From: Dryomyza anilis
Taxonomy: Eukaryota > Arthropoda > Insecta > Diptera > Dryomyzidae
Assembly: GCA_951804985.1 (NCBI GenBank)
Contig: OX638130.1
Coordinates: forward strand, 108,264,040 to 108,328,039
Length of the DNA stretch: 64,000 bases
Reading direction: 5' to 3'
Shown here piece by piece: positions 55,341 to 64,000 of the stretch (the stretch's first letter is position 1; the number at the start of each line of letters is the position of its first letter). Under the pieces are notes generated by a model, which was not told the origin of the DNA, ran no database searches, and saw nothing but the letters and a program-made list of their open reading frames with translations. A program made the translations under genes and the position numbers.

Positions 55341-56020
55341 TTCCGGACGGAGGAAAAATGGAAGTGCATGCCGAGGTTCTATGAAAAGTTTAAAAAGTCA
55401 ACGAATTTAGCATACAAATTATTTTTTTCAGTTATTTAAAAAATATAGCTGTGCTTTGTTTGAGAATTTACACTTTGTTTTTAAAATGTATCCTTTTTTC
55501 ATAATAAATCACAGAATAATTCCGGACGGGACAACATTTTATTCCTATTCTAAAAATACTGTTTGCATACAAATTATTTTTTTGAATAATTTAGAAAGAT
55601 AGCTGACATTATTTGCTTTATTTTCGTAAATGTACACTTTGTTCCTACACACAGAAAAATTCTCTTTTGGCATGAGGTTGAAAGAATGAAAAAGTTAGTT
55701 GTAGCAACTAACTTCATTCGGTTAAATCGAATGGTTTACAAATTTGTTGGCGGAACTGCCATTTTAGTCTATACACATGAAATATTAGTCTATACACACT
55801 CCTAATGGTTCTAAATCTGTACTAAATTGTTCTGAAACAGTTCGAAATTGGTTGTAGTACAAACTACAACTCTTTTTATTTTGATAATATCAACCGACTG
55901 AACGGTTGAGAGAACCGAATAAGTTGGTTGGGCAAAGAGTTGTTTAGCACAACAAATCTCTATTATGTGTGTAATGTTTATAGTTATTTCGTAATAAATC
56001 ACAGAATAATTCCGGACGTT
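55341..56020. repeat. Tandem repeat, about 165-180 bp, interrupted by a MITE
   Basis: ATTCCGGACG recurs at 55,340, 55,519 and 56,009, and GCATACAAATTATTTTTTT, AGCTG and TTTACACTTTG follow it in the first two copies; TAATAAATCACAGAATAATT precedes the second and third. Subtracting the MITE and its TA gives a period of about 164 in the second unit. Only two to three units remain. Confidence 0.8.
55648..55971 (-). mobile_element. TA-flanked MITE, family M3, copy 2
   Basis: 324 bp, ends CACACAGAAAAATTCTC and ATCTCTATTATGTGTG, TA on both sides (55,646-55,647 and 55,972-55,973). Inverted relative to copy 1: its right half (AACAAATCTCTATTATG) is the complement of the left half of copy 1. Confidence 0.9.
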
Positions 56021-57029
56021 CCATATGAAATTTTGCAATACGAGTTTTTGCTAAAAATAATTTTATATCTGACAAAATTAATAATCATTATTATGAAATA
56101 AAAAGTGATGTACGAATCGAATTTCCAGATTTTTTAAAGTTTTTAAAATTTTTACTTTTTTGTGAAAAAAATATATATATATTTTTTCACACCTTTGGTG
56201 TTAAAAATTCCGTACGTGACAGATTTCAATTAGCTGTTAAAAATATTCTTGAATTACTAGGAAAATGACGTTTATATTTTTGAAATTTTCGAGAAAATTC
56301 TGCTTCAGAAACAGAGGATTCAACTCTTTAAAAATGTTGATAGTTTAGTATGATAATAAATGTATCTTTTGGTGAAAATAGTACGTGACAATAGGACACA
56401 CAAATTAGGGATTTTTCAGTTCATTTTTTTTTTCTAAGACAGTGTTCTTGAATGAACATTTAGTCGGTCTTAATATTTTTAGTATTATTTTGATTAGATT
56501 TAGGAATACCAAGTGTTATTCAATTATCAAACTTATACCCATCTTCTGTATTACGAAACGAACGACGACACAAATTTTGATTTCTTGTTACTTGACTTTT
56601 AAAACTTTGAAATTTATTTAAAATTACGTGACATTCGTTTAATAGTCTCTCGTTTCGAAATACAGAAAGAGTATGTTAATTTCTAGATATTCATAAAATA
56701 GATCACCAAAATTCACGAGTAGAAATTTACCCTATTAGCGTAAACATGATCATGTTCCGAACATTTTCGTCATGTAACTAATCGGGTTATGAAAAGAAAA
56801 AAAAATCAAAGAGCATTCTCTATTAATGCCCTAGTAAAATTCCTAACCTGGTTAGGTATTTTTCAGTGTTTTCGGTTATGTGAACCAATATAATTCATAC
56901 ATTGATTCATATCGAATTTTTCTAAAAATTGTACTGGTTTTTACGAGGATTCTCGAAACGTTGTTTTTCTTATACTTGTTTTGAACTACGGAAATATTTG
57001 AATTCTGTTACTAACGTATGATAAGCACG
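56021..57029. other. AT-rich DNA with scattered ACGTGAC words and M1 end fragments
   Basis: TACGTGACA/TACGTGACAT recur at about 56,213, 56,383 and 56,624. GAGTAGAAATTTACCCTA (56,717) and CCCTAGTAAAATTCC (56,830) are end fragments of the M1 MITE. No gene. Confidence 0.5.
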
Positions 57030-57240
57030 GAAATTTGTAGAAACTTCTATAACGCGACTCTGTGCTGCGGGCGAGATCTTACGAGCAAGACAAATTCTCG
57101 TCAAGTGTAGACGTTTGTGGAAACTTCTAGAATTCTGCACAGTAGCTGTTATCCATCTGCAGCACTTCAGTTGTGATTTGAAAGTGGACTAGTACGTTTC
57201 GTGACTGAACAAAGTCAATTTCAATTATAGACATGAGCAG
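57030..57240 (+). promoter_or_regulatory. Two heat-shock-element-like motifs in an 80-bp direct repeat
   Basis: GGAAACTTCTAGAATTCT (57,119-57,136) contains three alternating GAA/TTC units at the spacing of a heat-shock element (GAA-nn-TTC-nn-GAA). TAGAAACTTCTATAAC (57,039-57,054) holds two units. The TTTGTRGAAACTTCTA block is repeated 80 bp apart in a GC-richer patch. CTTCAGTTGTG at 57,166 fits the arthropod initiator TCAGTY. No TATA box and no open frame follow. A real heat-responsive promoter is possible but unproven. Confidence 0.35.
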
Positions 57241-58270
57241 TGTTTAGAATTTATTATTATAGTTTAAATTAAAAAAAAAACAAGCTCAAGGGTTTTTTTT
57301 ATTTTGTAGACAATCCCAGGTTACGAACTTGTTTTACAGTTTACTAAAGATTTCATTTTCGTAATAATATATACACTTTTAAATGCATGCCATGTCTTCT
57401 TCTGGTTATTGGGGTATAAAACCAACACTTAAGCTGAAATTAACTGATTATATAATGTTCTTTTACAAAGTATTTCATGATGAATTCAAATTTCAAAACC
57501 AAATATTTACATTATAAGTTATTATTTAACATTTGAATTGATTTATATATGTCGTAATAGGAGGAGCTCAACATAAAAACTCCCCGCACATAACGTGTGA
57601 AATCAACTGTTAAAATTTGCTTTATCCAAATTAAGTTTATTAAATATGCAAATAACAAATAACATCGATGGCAAAGTGATTTTCTACGCGGTATTAAATT
57701 AATACATAATACACTGAATGATGCCAAAGTGTGATGATGATGCTGATGTGATATTAGCTGACTCAAAATATATAAAAAAAAAATAACAACAGAAACTAAA
57801 TCTAGTCACTAATAAAATGACGAATACAAAAAGAAAAAAAAAACAATAATGCGAAAAAGTTATTAAAAAACGAAAGTGAATTCGAAAATGTATTCGCAGA
57901 TAAATTATAAAATTCCCAACAAATAAGCACCACTAATACAATAACGAGTATATTACATCATTTTTATGTTTACGATATCGAGGAAAAGAAAGATGATGAT
58001 GCTGATGAAGATGGTTTAACGAATTCTATATTTTATGTTAATCAATAAAAAAATGGGAGCAGTAAAAGTAGACAATAATAAATCATCAATAGAAAAAAAA
58101 TAAAAGTGATATTTTAAAGTTTTTTTGATATTTGTAAAGTGGAGAAATTGCTGGTGGTCTGAAGTGTCCTATGGCTTTTGAGTGCTCTTTGTAAAATTTA
58201 TTATTTAAATTGAGTTTTGCTAAAAATGGTCAAATTATATTTGTGTAGTTTCGCTTTTAATATCAAGTGC
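57241..58270. other. AT-rich DNA with GATGATGCTGAT patches
   Basis: GATGATGATGCTGATG occurs at 57,731 and again near 57,992. An 84-codon minus-strand frame (57,512-57,766) is His-rich at its start because of this run. Nothing else is recognised. Confidence 0.45.
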
Positions 58271-58272
58271 TT

Positions 58273-58493
58273 CACTCTGAAAAAAAAAAACTATAAAAAC
58301 AATAGTTTTTTTTTAATATGATTTCAATAGTTTTTGCTATTCAAATTAGTTAATGGCATAAATGATACTTTTAATTGGTAAATAGCATTGAATACTAATA
58401 AAACTAGAATACTATTAAATTATTTTTGAGTTTTTATAGAAATTATTATTGTTAATACTATTAAATCAATAATATATGAGTTTTTCTTGAGTG
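58273..58493. mobile_element. M2-family MITE
   Basis: CACTCTGAAAAAAAAAAAC to TTTTTCTTGAGTG, with AATAGTTTTTGCTATTCAAA and AATACTATTAAATTATTTTT inside. The left flank is TT rather than TA. Confidence 0.75.
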
Positions 58494-58835
58494 TTGTAGC
58501 TCTATTTGTTTTTGCATTAAAAGCCTTTGTTAATTTTTTACAATATTTATTGTATTTTGTTGCTTTTAATGAATACGCTAAATACAAATAATTGCTAAAA
58601 AAAACTTTCGATTTCACTGCTTTTTTTTGAGTATTGTTTACACTTGTCATGTTTATTGATACAAAATTATCACATGTTTGCGATGTGTAAATTGTAAAGA
58701 GTCTGAAACAAAAATACATATTGACATAGGTTAATATTTAATGATGTTGTTTAAATACATCTGGTGGTGTTTTAATAATATATGTTTTTTTTTAAGCTTT
58801 ACCGCCTAATACACTACTTAACACGATTTTTAGTT
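58494..58835. other. AT-rich DNA, nothing recognised
   Basis: Overlaps a 99-codon minus-strand frame that also runs through the MITE; not a gene. Confidence 0.4.
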
Positions 58836-58925
58836 GGACATTTCATCATTTCTAAATTATTTGTGGGTTTTGATTTTGACTGCATATTCAGTTTTTTTTC
58901 TATCGCGTGACGTCTGTAGGAAAAT
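58836..58925 (+). repeat. DR1 fragment
   Basis: TTTTGACTGCATATTCAGTTTTTTTTCTAT class sequence preceded by a diverged start (GGACATTTCATCATTTC). Confidence 0.65.
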
Positions 58926-59021
58926 TACATTTCAAATGTTCTTGAGTCAATTATTTGAATCATTATTAAAAAAGTGTGTAAGAAAATTTTATGTAAATTG
59001 TCTAGAAAAATTTAAATATAA

Positions 59022-59810
59022 CCCTAGTAGAAATTTAATATATTAGGGTATACAGGATTAGGTTATTTTATAACAAAAATACAAAAATCAGTACCCGATC
59101 ATGGCCTTACCACAAATTCAAACCGAATATAAATAATATGGTCGTACGTTTTAAACACACATAGAGAAAAACATGGTCGTGGTGATCATATTTGAAGGGC
59201 AACATACTCTGATTGGGGATTATGGTTGTGGACAATCAAATAATTTGTCTAATATGATCCTCAGTGACAATATTGTGTACCTTAATATGATGCACAGTGA
59301 CAATAGTACGATTTTCGACAACCATACCTTGGTCTCAGTGATTGTGGTATGATTGGTATTGAACATATTTTGTACGTGGCAGTCTTTATCGTAATCATAA
59401 CATAGTTCTAATAAATTATATACTAAAATATCAAAATAGCTATATCAAAATCTACTAAAATATGATTATAGCGACCTTATTATTGTTGAAATAAAATTGA
59501 AAATACTATACTTTGATTGTGACAACCACCTATGATTGTACAGAGCATAGCATGGTTGTCGAGATCATGTCGCAACCATATTATTTCTCTGCATGCACTC
59601 AGAACGACAATTATCGATATGGAAAATAATACAAATTTTTGATCTGCATCTCCTACTGAGTCAATGTCCATCTGTCTTAATGGTTTAGCAAATTAAACAA
59701 TATTGAGAAGATGTCGGGAAACTATTATTTTTTTACATAAATCATTTGGTTTACTATTAAAATGAACCCTATCGTTAATACCCTAGTAAAAATATATTTA
59801 TTAGGGTAGA
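59022..59810. repeat. M1 end fragments bracketing a nested MITE
   Basis: CCCTAGTAGAAATTTAATAT..ATTAGGG (59,022-59,048) and CCCTAGTAAAAATATATTTA..TTAGGG (59,781-59,806) are each end-to-end pairs of M1 termini with almost no interior. CCTTAGTAAAACGTTTACTAGG at 59,861 is a third. Confidence 0.65.
59163..59593. mobile_element. MITE with AGAGAAA ends
   Basis: AGAGAAAAACATGGTCGTGG (left) against CGCAACCATATTATTTCTCT (right) form imperfect inverted ends of about 28 bp. The interior has several ATGRTTGTGRYNA words. Target duplication unclear. Confidence 0.65.
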
Positions 59811-59887
59811 CGTGTTCATAACCATATCTTGTTTGATCAATGATCAGTTCTCGATAATGACCTTAGTAAAACGTTTACTAGGATAGG

Positions 59888-60360
59888 TCCAAATTATCGT
59901 TTTTGATAAATCTATAATGATACGAAATCGATTGAGCTTTCGATAAAAAAAAATAATCGATCTTTAATGATATATTTTTATCTGTATAGATATCGAATAA
60001 ATATCGAAAATGTTTTTATTAGAGATAAATAAATTTTATTTCTACATATTTTTATTTACCAAATATTGTAATGAATACCTAATTAAATTTTGAAATATTT
60101 TGAGTTTTATGTCGATAATTATCATTTATCGAATTTAAAAATGATCGTCAAATGGTTTGGAAGGTATATAGCGTAATATTGTCATTTCTTTTAATGAAGC
60201 GAGTCGATATCGAAAAAGTTTTTATTTTTAATAAACAGAATTTATTTGCTCATGAGTTTTGAATTTTCACAAAAATTACAAAGAATACATAATTTTATTA
60301 TAAAGTTTTTATATCATAAAATTAGAAATATTTTTCGAATTTCAAAATAATCGTTCAGGA
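59888..60360 (+). repeat. DR4 copy 2
   Basis: TAATGATACGAAATCGATTG, TCTGTATAGATATCGA, ATAAATTTTATTT and GATCGTCAAATGGTTTGG in the order of 14,271-14,575, followed by a partial second unit (TAATAAACAGAATTTATTTG onward). Confidence 0.65.
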
Positions 60361-60368
60361 TGAACATA

Positions 60369-60656
60369 CACTCAGAAAAAAGTACTATGAAATCAATATT
60401 TCTTTGCTACTAAAATTAGTCAATAGGATAAACTATTATTTTAATAAGTAAATCTTTAAATACTACATAATACTAATAAATTGTTTTTTTGTTTATATGG
60501 AAATATTTATTAATTGAAACTATTATTTAAATAGGTAAATCCCATTAAATACTACAAAATACTATTAAATTGTTTTTGTGTTTATATGAATATAGTTATT
60601 TTTTGTATACTATTGAATCAATAACTATCCTATTGATCAATTTTAATTGGGATTTT
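60369..60656. mobile_element. M2-family MITE, right end degraded
   Basis: TA then CACTCAGAAAAAAGTACT, with the M2 interior (AATTAGTCAATAGGATAAAC). The right end stops at GATCAATTTTAATTGGGATT. Confidence 0.75.
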
Positions 60657-61295
60657 TCGAATTGTAATTTCCGTTCTCTTGTTATACATAAAATGCAATC
60701 AAAACATTTTTAACTACAATGTGAAAACAATATATTTTTAAAATTCAAGAAAATGATTTGTGTGAAAAAGATTTGTGAAAAATTCACAACTTTTCAATAC
60801 TTTTTATTGACAGTAACTTGAGACATAACATCTTTTAAGTATAAAATTTCTTTTTTTTCACAATTTCTTTTACTGATACTAATTTCAAAAATAATCAATT
60901 AACAAAAACACCATATCTTTTAAATAACTTAATTGCGTCTGCTTAATTTTTTTATAGTATGTCTCCCATAACTTTTGCTTTCATTTTCATTTCAATGAGT
61001 TTTCGTGTCTTAATTGCTACTGATTTGAATTAAGCTAAACTTTTGTTTTTAGCTTTTATTATTATTTGTTCAAGCATAAACAAAAAACACTAATGATTTT
61101 TTTATGTGTTGTTTTATATGCTGCTAATTTTAGTTTTATAATTTGGTGTTAATTTTCATTATGCAGTTAAATGAGGTGCCTTGTGGTATTGTTTTAAATG
61201 CATTTATATTTTTTTTAAACAACTTAAAGAAAATATATATTTTTGTAGTTTTCTTTATACTAATAGTCGACACTTAAAGACAATAGTTTATATGT
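60657..61295. other. AT-rich DNA, nothing recognised
   Basis: No shared repeat, RNA gene or credible frame. Confidence 0.45.
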
Positions 61296-61297
61296 TA

Positions 61298-61518
61298 CAC
61301 CCAGAAAAAAACATCCCTCAAATCCCATTAAAATTGGTCAATAGGACAATTATTGATTAAATAGTATACAAAAAATATTTTTTTTAATTTAAACTAAATG
61401 GCAATGTAATGGTATTTTCTAGTATTTAATGATATTTTCCAATTAAAATATTTATTTATCCTTTTGACTATTTTTAATAGTAAAAACCTTTTATTTATAT
61501 AGTATTTTTTTCTGGGTG
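61298..61518. mobile_element. M2-family MITE, complete
   Basis: 221 bp, ends CACCCAGAAAAAAAC and TTTTTTTCTGGGTG, TA on both sides (61,296-61,297 and 61,519-61,520). Opposite in orientation to the copy at 61,751. Confidence 0.92.
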
Positions 61519-61539
61519 TAGGTCAGATAATCAAAAACT

Positions 61540-61740
61540 GATTTGTCCCCAGTAAAACTAGACACAAAAATGGTCGGTTACTGGTAAGGATTTGAAGAGT
61601 AGATCCCTGCCAGTAAAATCTACTTAAGAACTGGTCGGTTACTGGTAGGAAAATGCCCAGTTTTACTGGCTAGTGCCTGACATCGTCATTGAGTTACTTG
61701 ACTAGTGACTAGTAAAACTGCCTGGAAACTGGTAGGAATT
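61540..61740. repeat. Direct and inverted ACTGGTCGGTTACTGGTA repeats
   Basis: ATGGTCGGTTACTGGTAAGG and ACTGGTCGGTTACTGGTAGG are 70-75 bp apart. CAGTAAAACT, CAGTAAAATCT and inverted CAGTTTTACTGG recur around them, with a third diverged GGAAACTGGTAGG. The block fills the gap between two M2 MITEs. Not recognised. Confidence 0.8.
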
Positions 61741-61750
61741 TTTACTTACA

Positions 61751-62049
61751 CTTAGAAAAAATACTATAAAATCAATAGTTTTTTTGCTATTCAAATTAGT
61801 TAATAGGATAAATTATTATTTTAATAGATAAATCCCATTAAATACTACAAAATACTATTAAATTGTTTTTGTGCTTATATGAAAATATTTATTTGATGTA
61901 TAGTATTGAAACTATTATTTTAATAGATAAATCCCATTAAATACTAAAAAATACAATTAAATTGTTTTTGTATTTATATGAAAATATTTATTTTTTGTAT
62001 ACTATTGGATCAATAGGACGACGAATTTTAATCGGATTTTTGCTGAGTG
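61751..62049. mobile_element. M2-family MITE, longest copy
   Basis: 299 bp, CACTTAGAAAAAATACT to GATTTTTGCTGAGTG, TA at the left and TG at the right. An internal segment (TAATAGATAAATCCCATTAA..ATGAAAATATTTAT) is present twice in tandem, explaining the extra length over the 221-bp copies. Confidence 0.88.
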
Positions 62050-63647
62050 TGGGTTTTGAAATGAAAAATGTCACTTTTAAATTGAAATTGAATTTTAAAC
62101 TAACTTTGATTTTAAAAGATTCCAATTCTTTAGTTTATACCTATCACTTTTAACTATAAAAGTCTTGTGGAACAGAACTCAAAATTCAATTAAAGCATTA
62201 TTATTTAAATTCCTTAAATTATTTTCTTAATGGTTTCGATGTACTCTTTCAAAGAGAGTCGACATCTGTCTGTATTTTGTTCAAACAGCTTTCATTCATC
62301 TATGACCAGATTATTTTCATATATTTAAATGACTTATTTAATATTATTTCTTATATCTGCACAATTTCATTAGGCAAATACGATAGAGTAGCCAAACAAA
62401 CAAATTTATCTTAGATCTAAATTACTCGTTAATCACGCTTATTATTGCGAAGTGTTTATTACACGAACTGCACCATATCCTGTTTTTTTAGTGCCTGATT
62501 TTCAACACTTAAACTCTGTATCAATTGAACGAAAATATTAAAATTTTCATGTTCACTGCAATTTCAATTTATTTTTGGATTTATTTATTACCATATTTAT
62601 TTTGTATGATATTTAGCATGATCATCGGACATTAACTAATGGAGGCGTTTTTTTTTAGAAATGGATATATTAATCTTTTAATACTTTATTTTTTTTCTTT
62701 TACTTTAATTAATTTTTGAAGCATGTTTAATTTTTCATACATATTTTTTTTGATGACCGAAAAAACCACTTTCCACTGGTTTAATCTGGTCTAATTGAAA
62801 ACTGATCAACACTCTTAATATAATCTGAATTCTTTTTTTTTTGTTGACTGACATTTTGCAGTGGTCAAAAAAAACTTTCATTAAAACTGCATTGAAATTA
62901 AAAGTTGAATTGGGTTTTTGCATAACGATATGGTAGACGCAAAACTTTCGCCTCGCCAAAATGTATTATCGAATTATATTACAATAAAATGATTTGCTTT
63001 ATATTATAATAAAATGCTTTAATTGTCTCTTTAAAATTTGAGTAATCTGTGAACTGAATTTCAAATTAAAGTTAGTGCTTTGATATATCAGAAACCGATG
63101 TTTTTTTAGAAAAGGAATTGACTTTTATCTTACTAATAAAAATTTCAAGTTCTTTTGCGATCGAAATCAAAATTAATACAGCAATAATCGAAATGAATAC
63201 ATTGTGCTTTTATTAGATTATCTGGTATTTGTTTGAAAACGTTTCAATTGTTCTGTAAAATCGAAATACTGAAGAAAAAATTCGATTGAATACTGGAACA
63301 TTTCCGATTTTACAGTTTTATTATTGCAAACGTTTATTTTGTTATAAAAATTAAATATATATGAAATTGATTTTAATTATGGACTTATAATAAACCTATA
63401 AATCTCTGATAAATCAAATACAATCCGTGATAAATTCAATTCTAAATATTCAGGCCTTAAAAAAACTCAGTACAGTATTCATGCCACAATAATGTGTATT
63501 CATTTTTTTCATTAATAAAATTATTGAGTTTATTCAGACTGAGTTTTCAATTTAGGAAAGAATTAAAATTATTATTCTGTTTTAAACAAATTACTAAAGA
63601 AAGGTTTCAGGACTATTCAGATCAAATACTATATAATCATTCACATA
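62050..63647. other. AT-rich DNA, nothing recognised
   Basis: A 74-codon minus-strand frame (62,735-62,959) and shorter ones have AT-driven composition. No repeats shared within the window. Confidence 0.5.
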
Positions 63648-64000
63648 ATAGACATCCGGTGCCATAAATCTACATATTAATGTACAAATTCATAATATTG
63701 AAGAACATTTTATTGTTTTTATGAACTTTTAATCAATTATTAACATGATGAACGTCCGGTGAAAAAAATCCCCATATTAAAATTATTATTAATGAATAAG
63801 TTCATAATATTGAAGAATACTTCATTGGTTTTATGAACCTTTCTTCAAACTTCAACATGCTGAACGACCGGTGCTACAAATCTACATATTAACGAACAAA
63901 TTCATAATATTGAACAACACTTTATTGTTTTTATGAACTTATAATCAATCATCAACATGCTAAATAACCTGTGCAAAAATCTTCATATTAATGAACCAAT
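63648..64000. repeat. Tandem repeat of about 100 bp, right edge open
   Basis: CCGGTG recurs at 63,656, 63,756 and 63,868, with a diverged CCTGTG at 63,968, so the period is about 100-112 bp. Each unit has ATTCATAATATTGAAGAA, TTTATTGTTTTTATGAAC and AACATGMTGAAC. These words resemble the subterminal CATATTGAAGAA of M4 MITEs, so the array may have grown out of such an element. It continues past the window end. Confidence 0.85.

Noticed and set aside
58420..58719. 99-codon minus-strand frame
   Set aside because: Overlaps an M2 MITE and shows Lys/Asn/Ile-rich random composition.

Overview
The window is eukaryotic nuclear DNA, very AT-rich, with no long open reading frame, no operon structure and many dispersed repeats. 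It most resembles gene-poor DNA of a higher (cyclorrhaphan) fly. The reasons are repeated copies of the dipteran mini-me/DINE-1 layout (TA-rich block, TTGATCAGCAT core, GTCY microsatellite, terminal hairpin), two tRNA-derived SINE families, CAG/CAA ('opa'-type) runs in the GC-richer islands, and a Drosophila-style start codon plus splice donor at 29,227-29,241. The species cannot be named from the sequence.

Layout. 1-3,845 is the edge of a 159-bp satellite array with higher-order structure, decaying into diverged monomers. From 3.8 to 20 kb, mobile-element remnants alternate with unique DNA: helentron-like elements (one split by a TA-flanked transposon), a SINE, foldback elements, a CCCTAGTA-ended MITE and a decayed DD37E-type Tc1/mariner transposon. 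19.9-20.6 kb is a GC-richer island with ten CTGTTA/TAACAG words. 21.5-22.8 kb is a 41-bp minisatellite. 22.9-31.5 kb holds three copies of a modular foldback element, one containing a nearly perfect 118-bp-arm palindrome. Between them, at about 29.0-29.24 kb, lies the best gene evidence: a putative 5' UTR, ATG-TTT-CCG and a consensus 5' splice site. 33-36.2 kb has a repeat split by a helentron-like element and a second satellite (about 155 bp) with an inverted monomer at its edge. 37-43 kb is SINE, MITE and helentron copies. 45.4-47.8 kb is an unusual block of TTTCGTAA/TTACGAAA words. 49-56 kb holds long-TIR transposon derivatives that keep the first codons of a transposase, and TA-flanked MITEs. 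57.0-57.2 kb has two heat-shock-element-like motifs 80 bp apart. The right edge (63.65 kb onward) is a tandem repeat of about 100 bp that runs off the window.

No complete protein-coding gene can be supported. Small open frames in the GC-richer islands (15.2, 45.2, 48.1, 50.5 and 54.1 kb) are possible exons or regulatory DNA and are given low confidence. Most of the interpretable content is repeat biology: nested insertions with readable target-site duplications (mainly TA), foldback structures and satellites. If the 29.23 kb exon is real, everything to its right may be intron of a very large + strand gene; this is inference.
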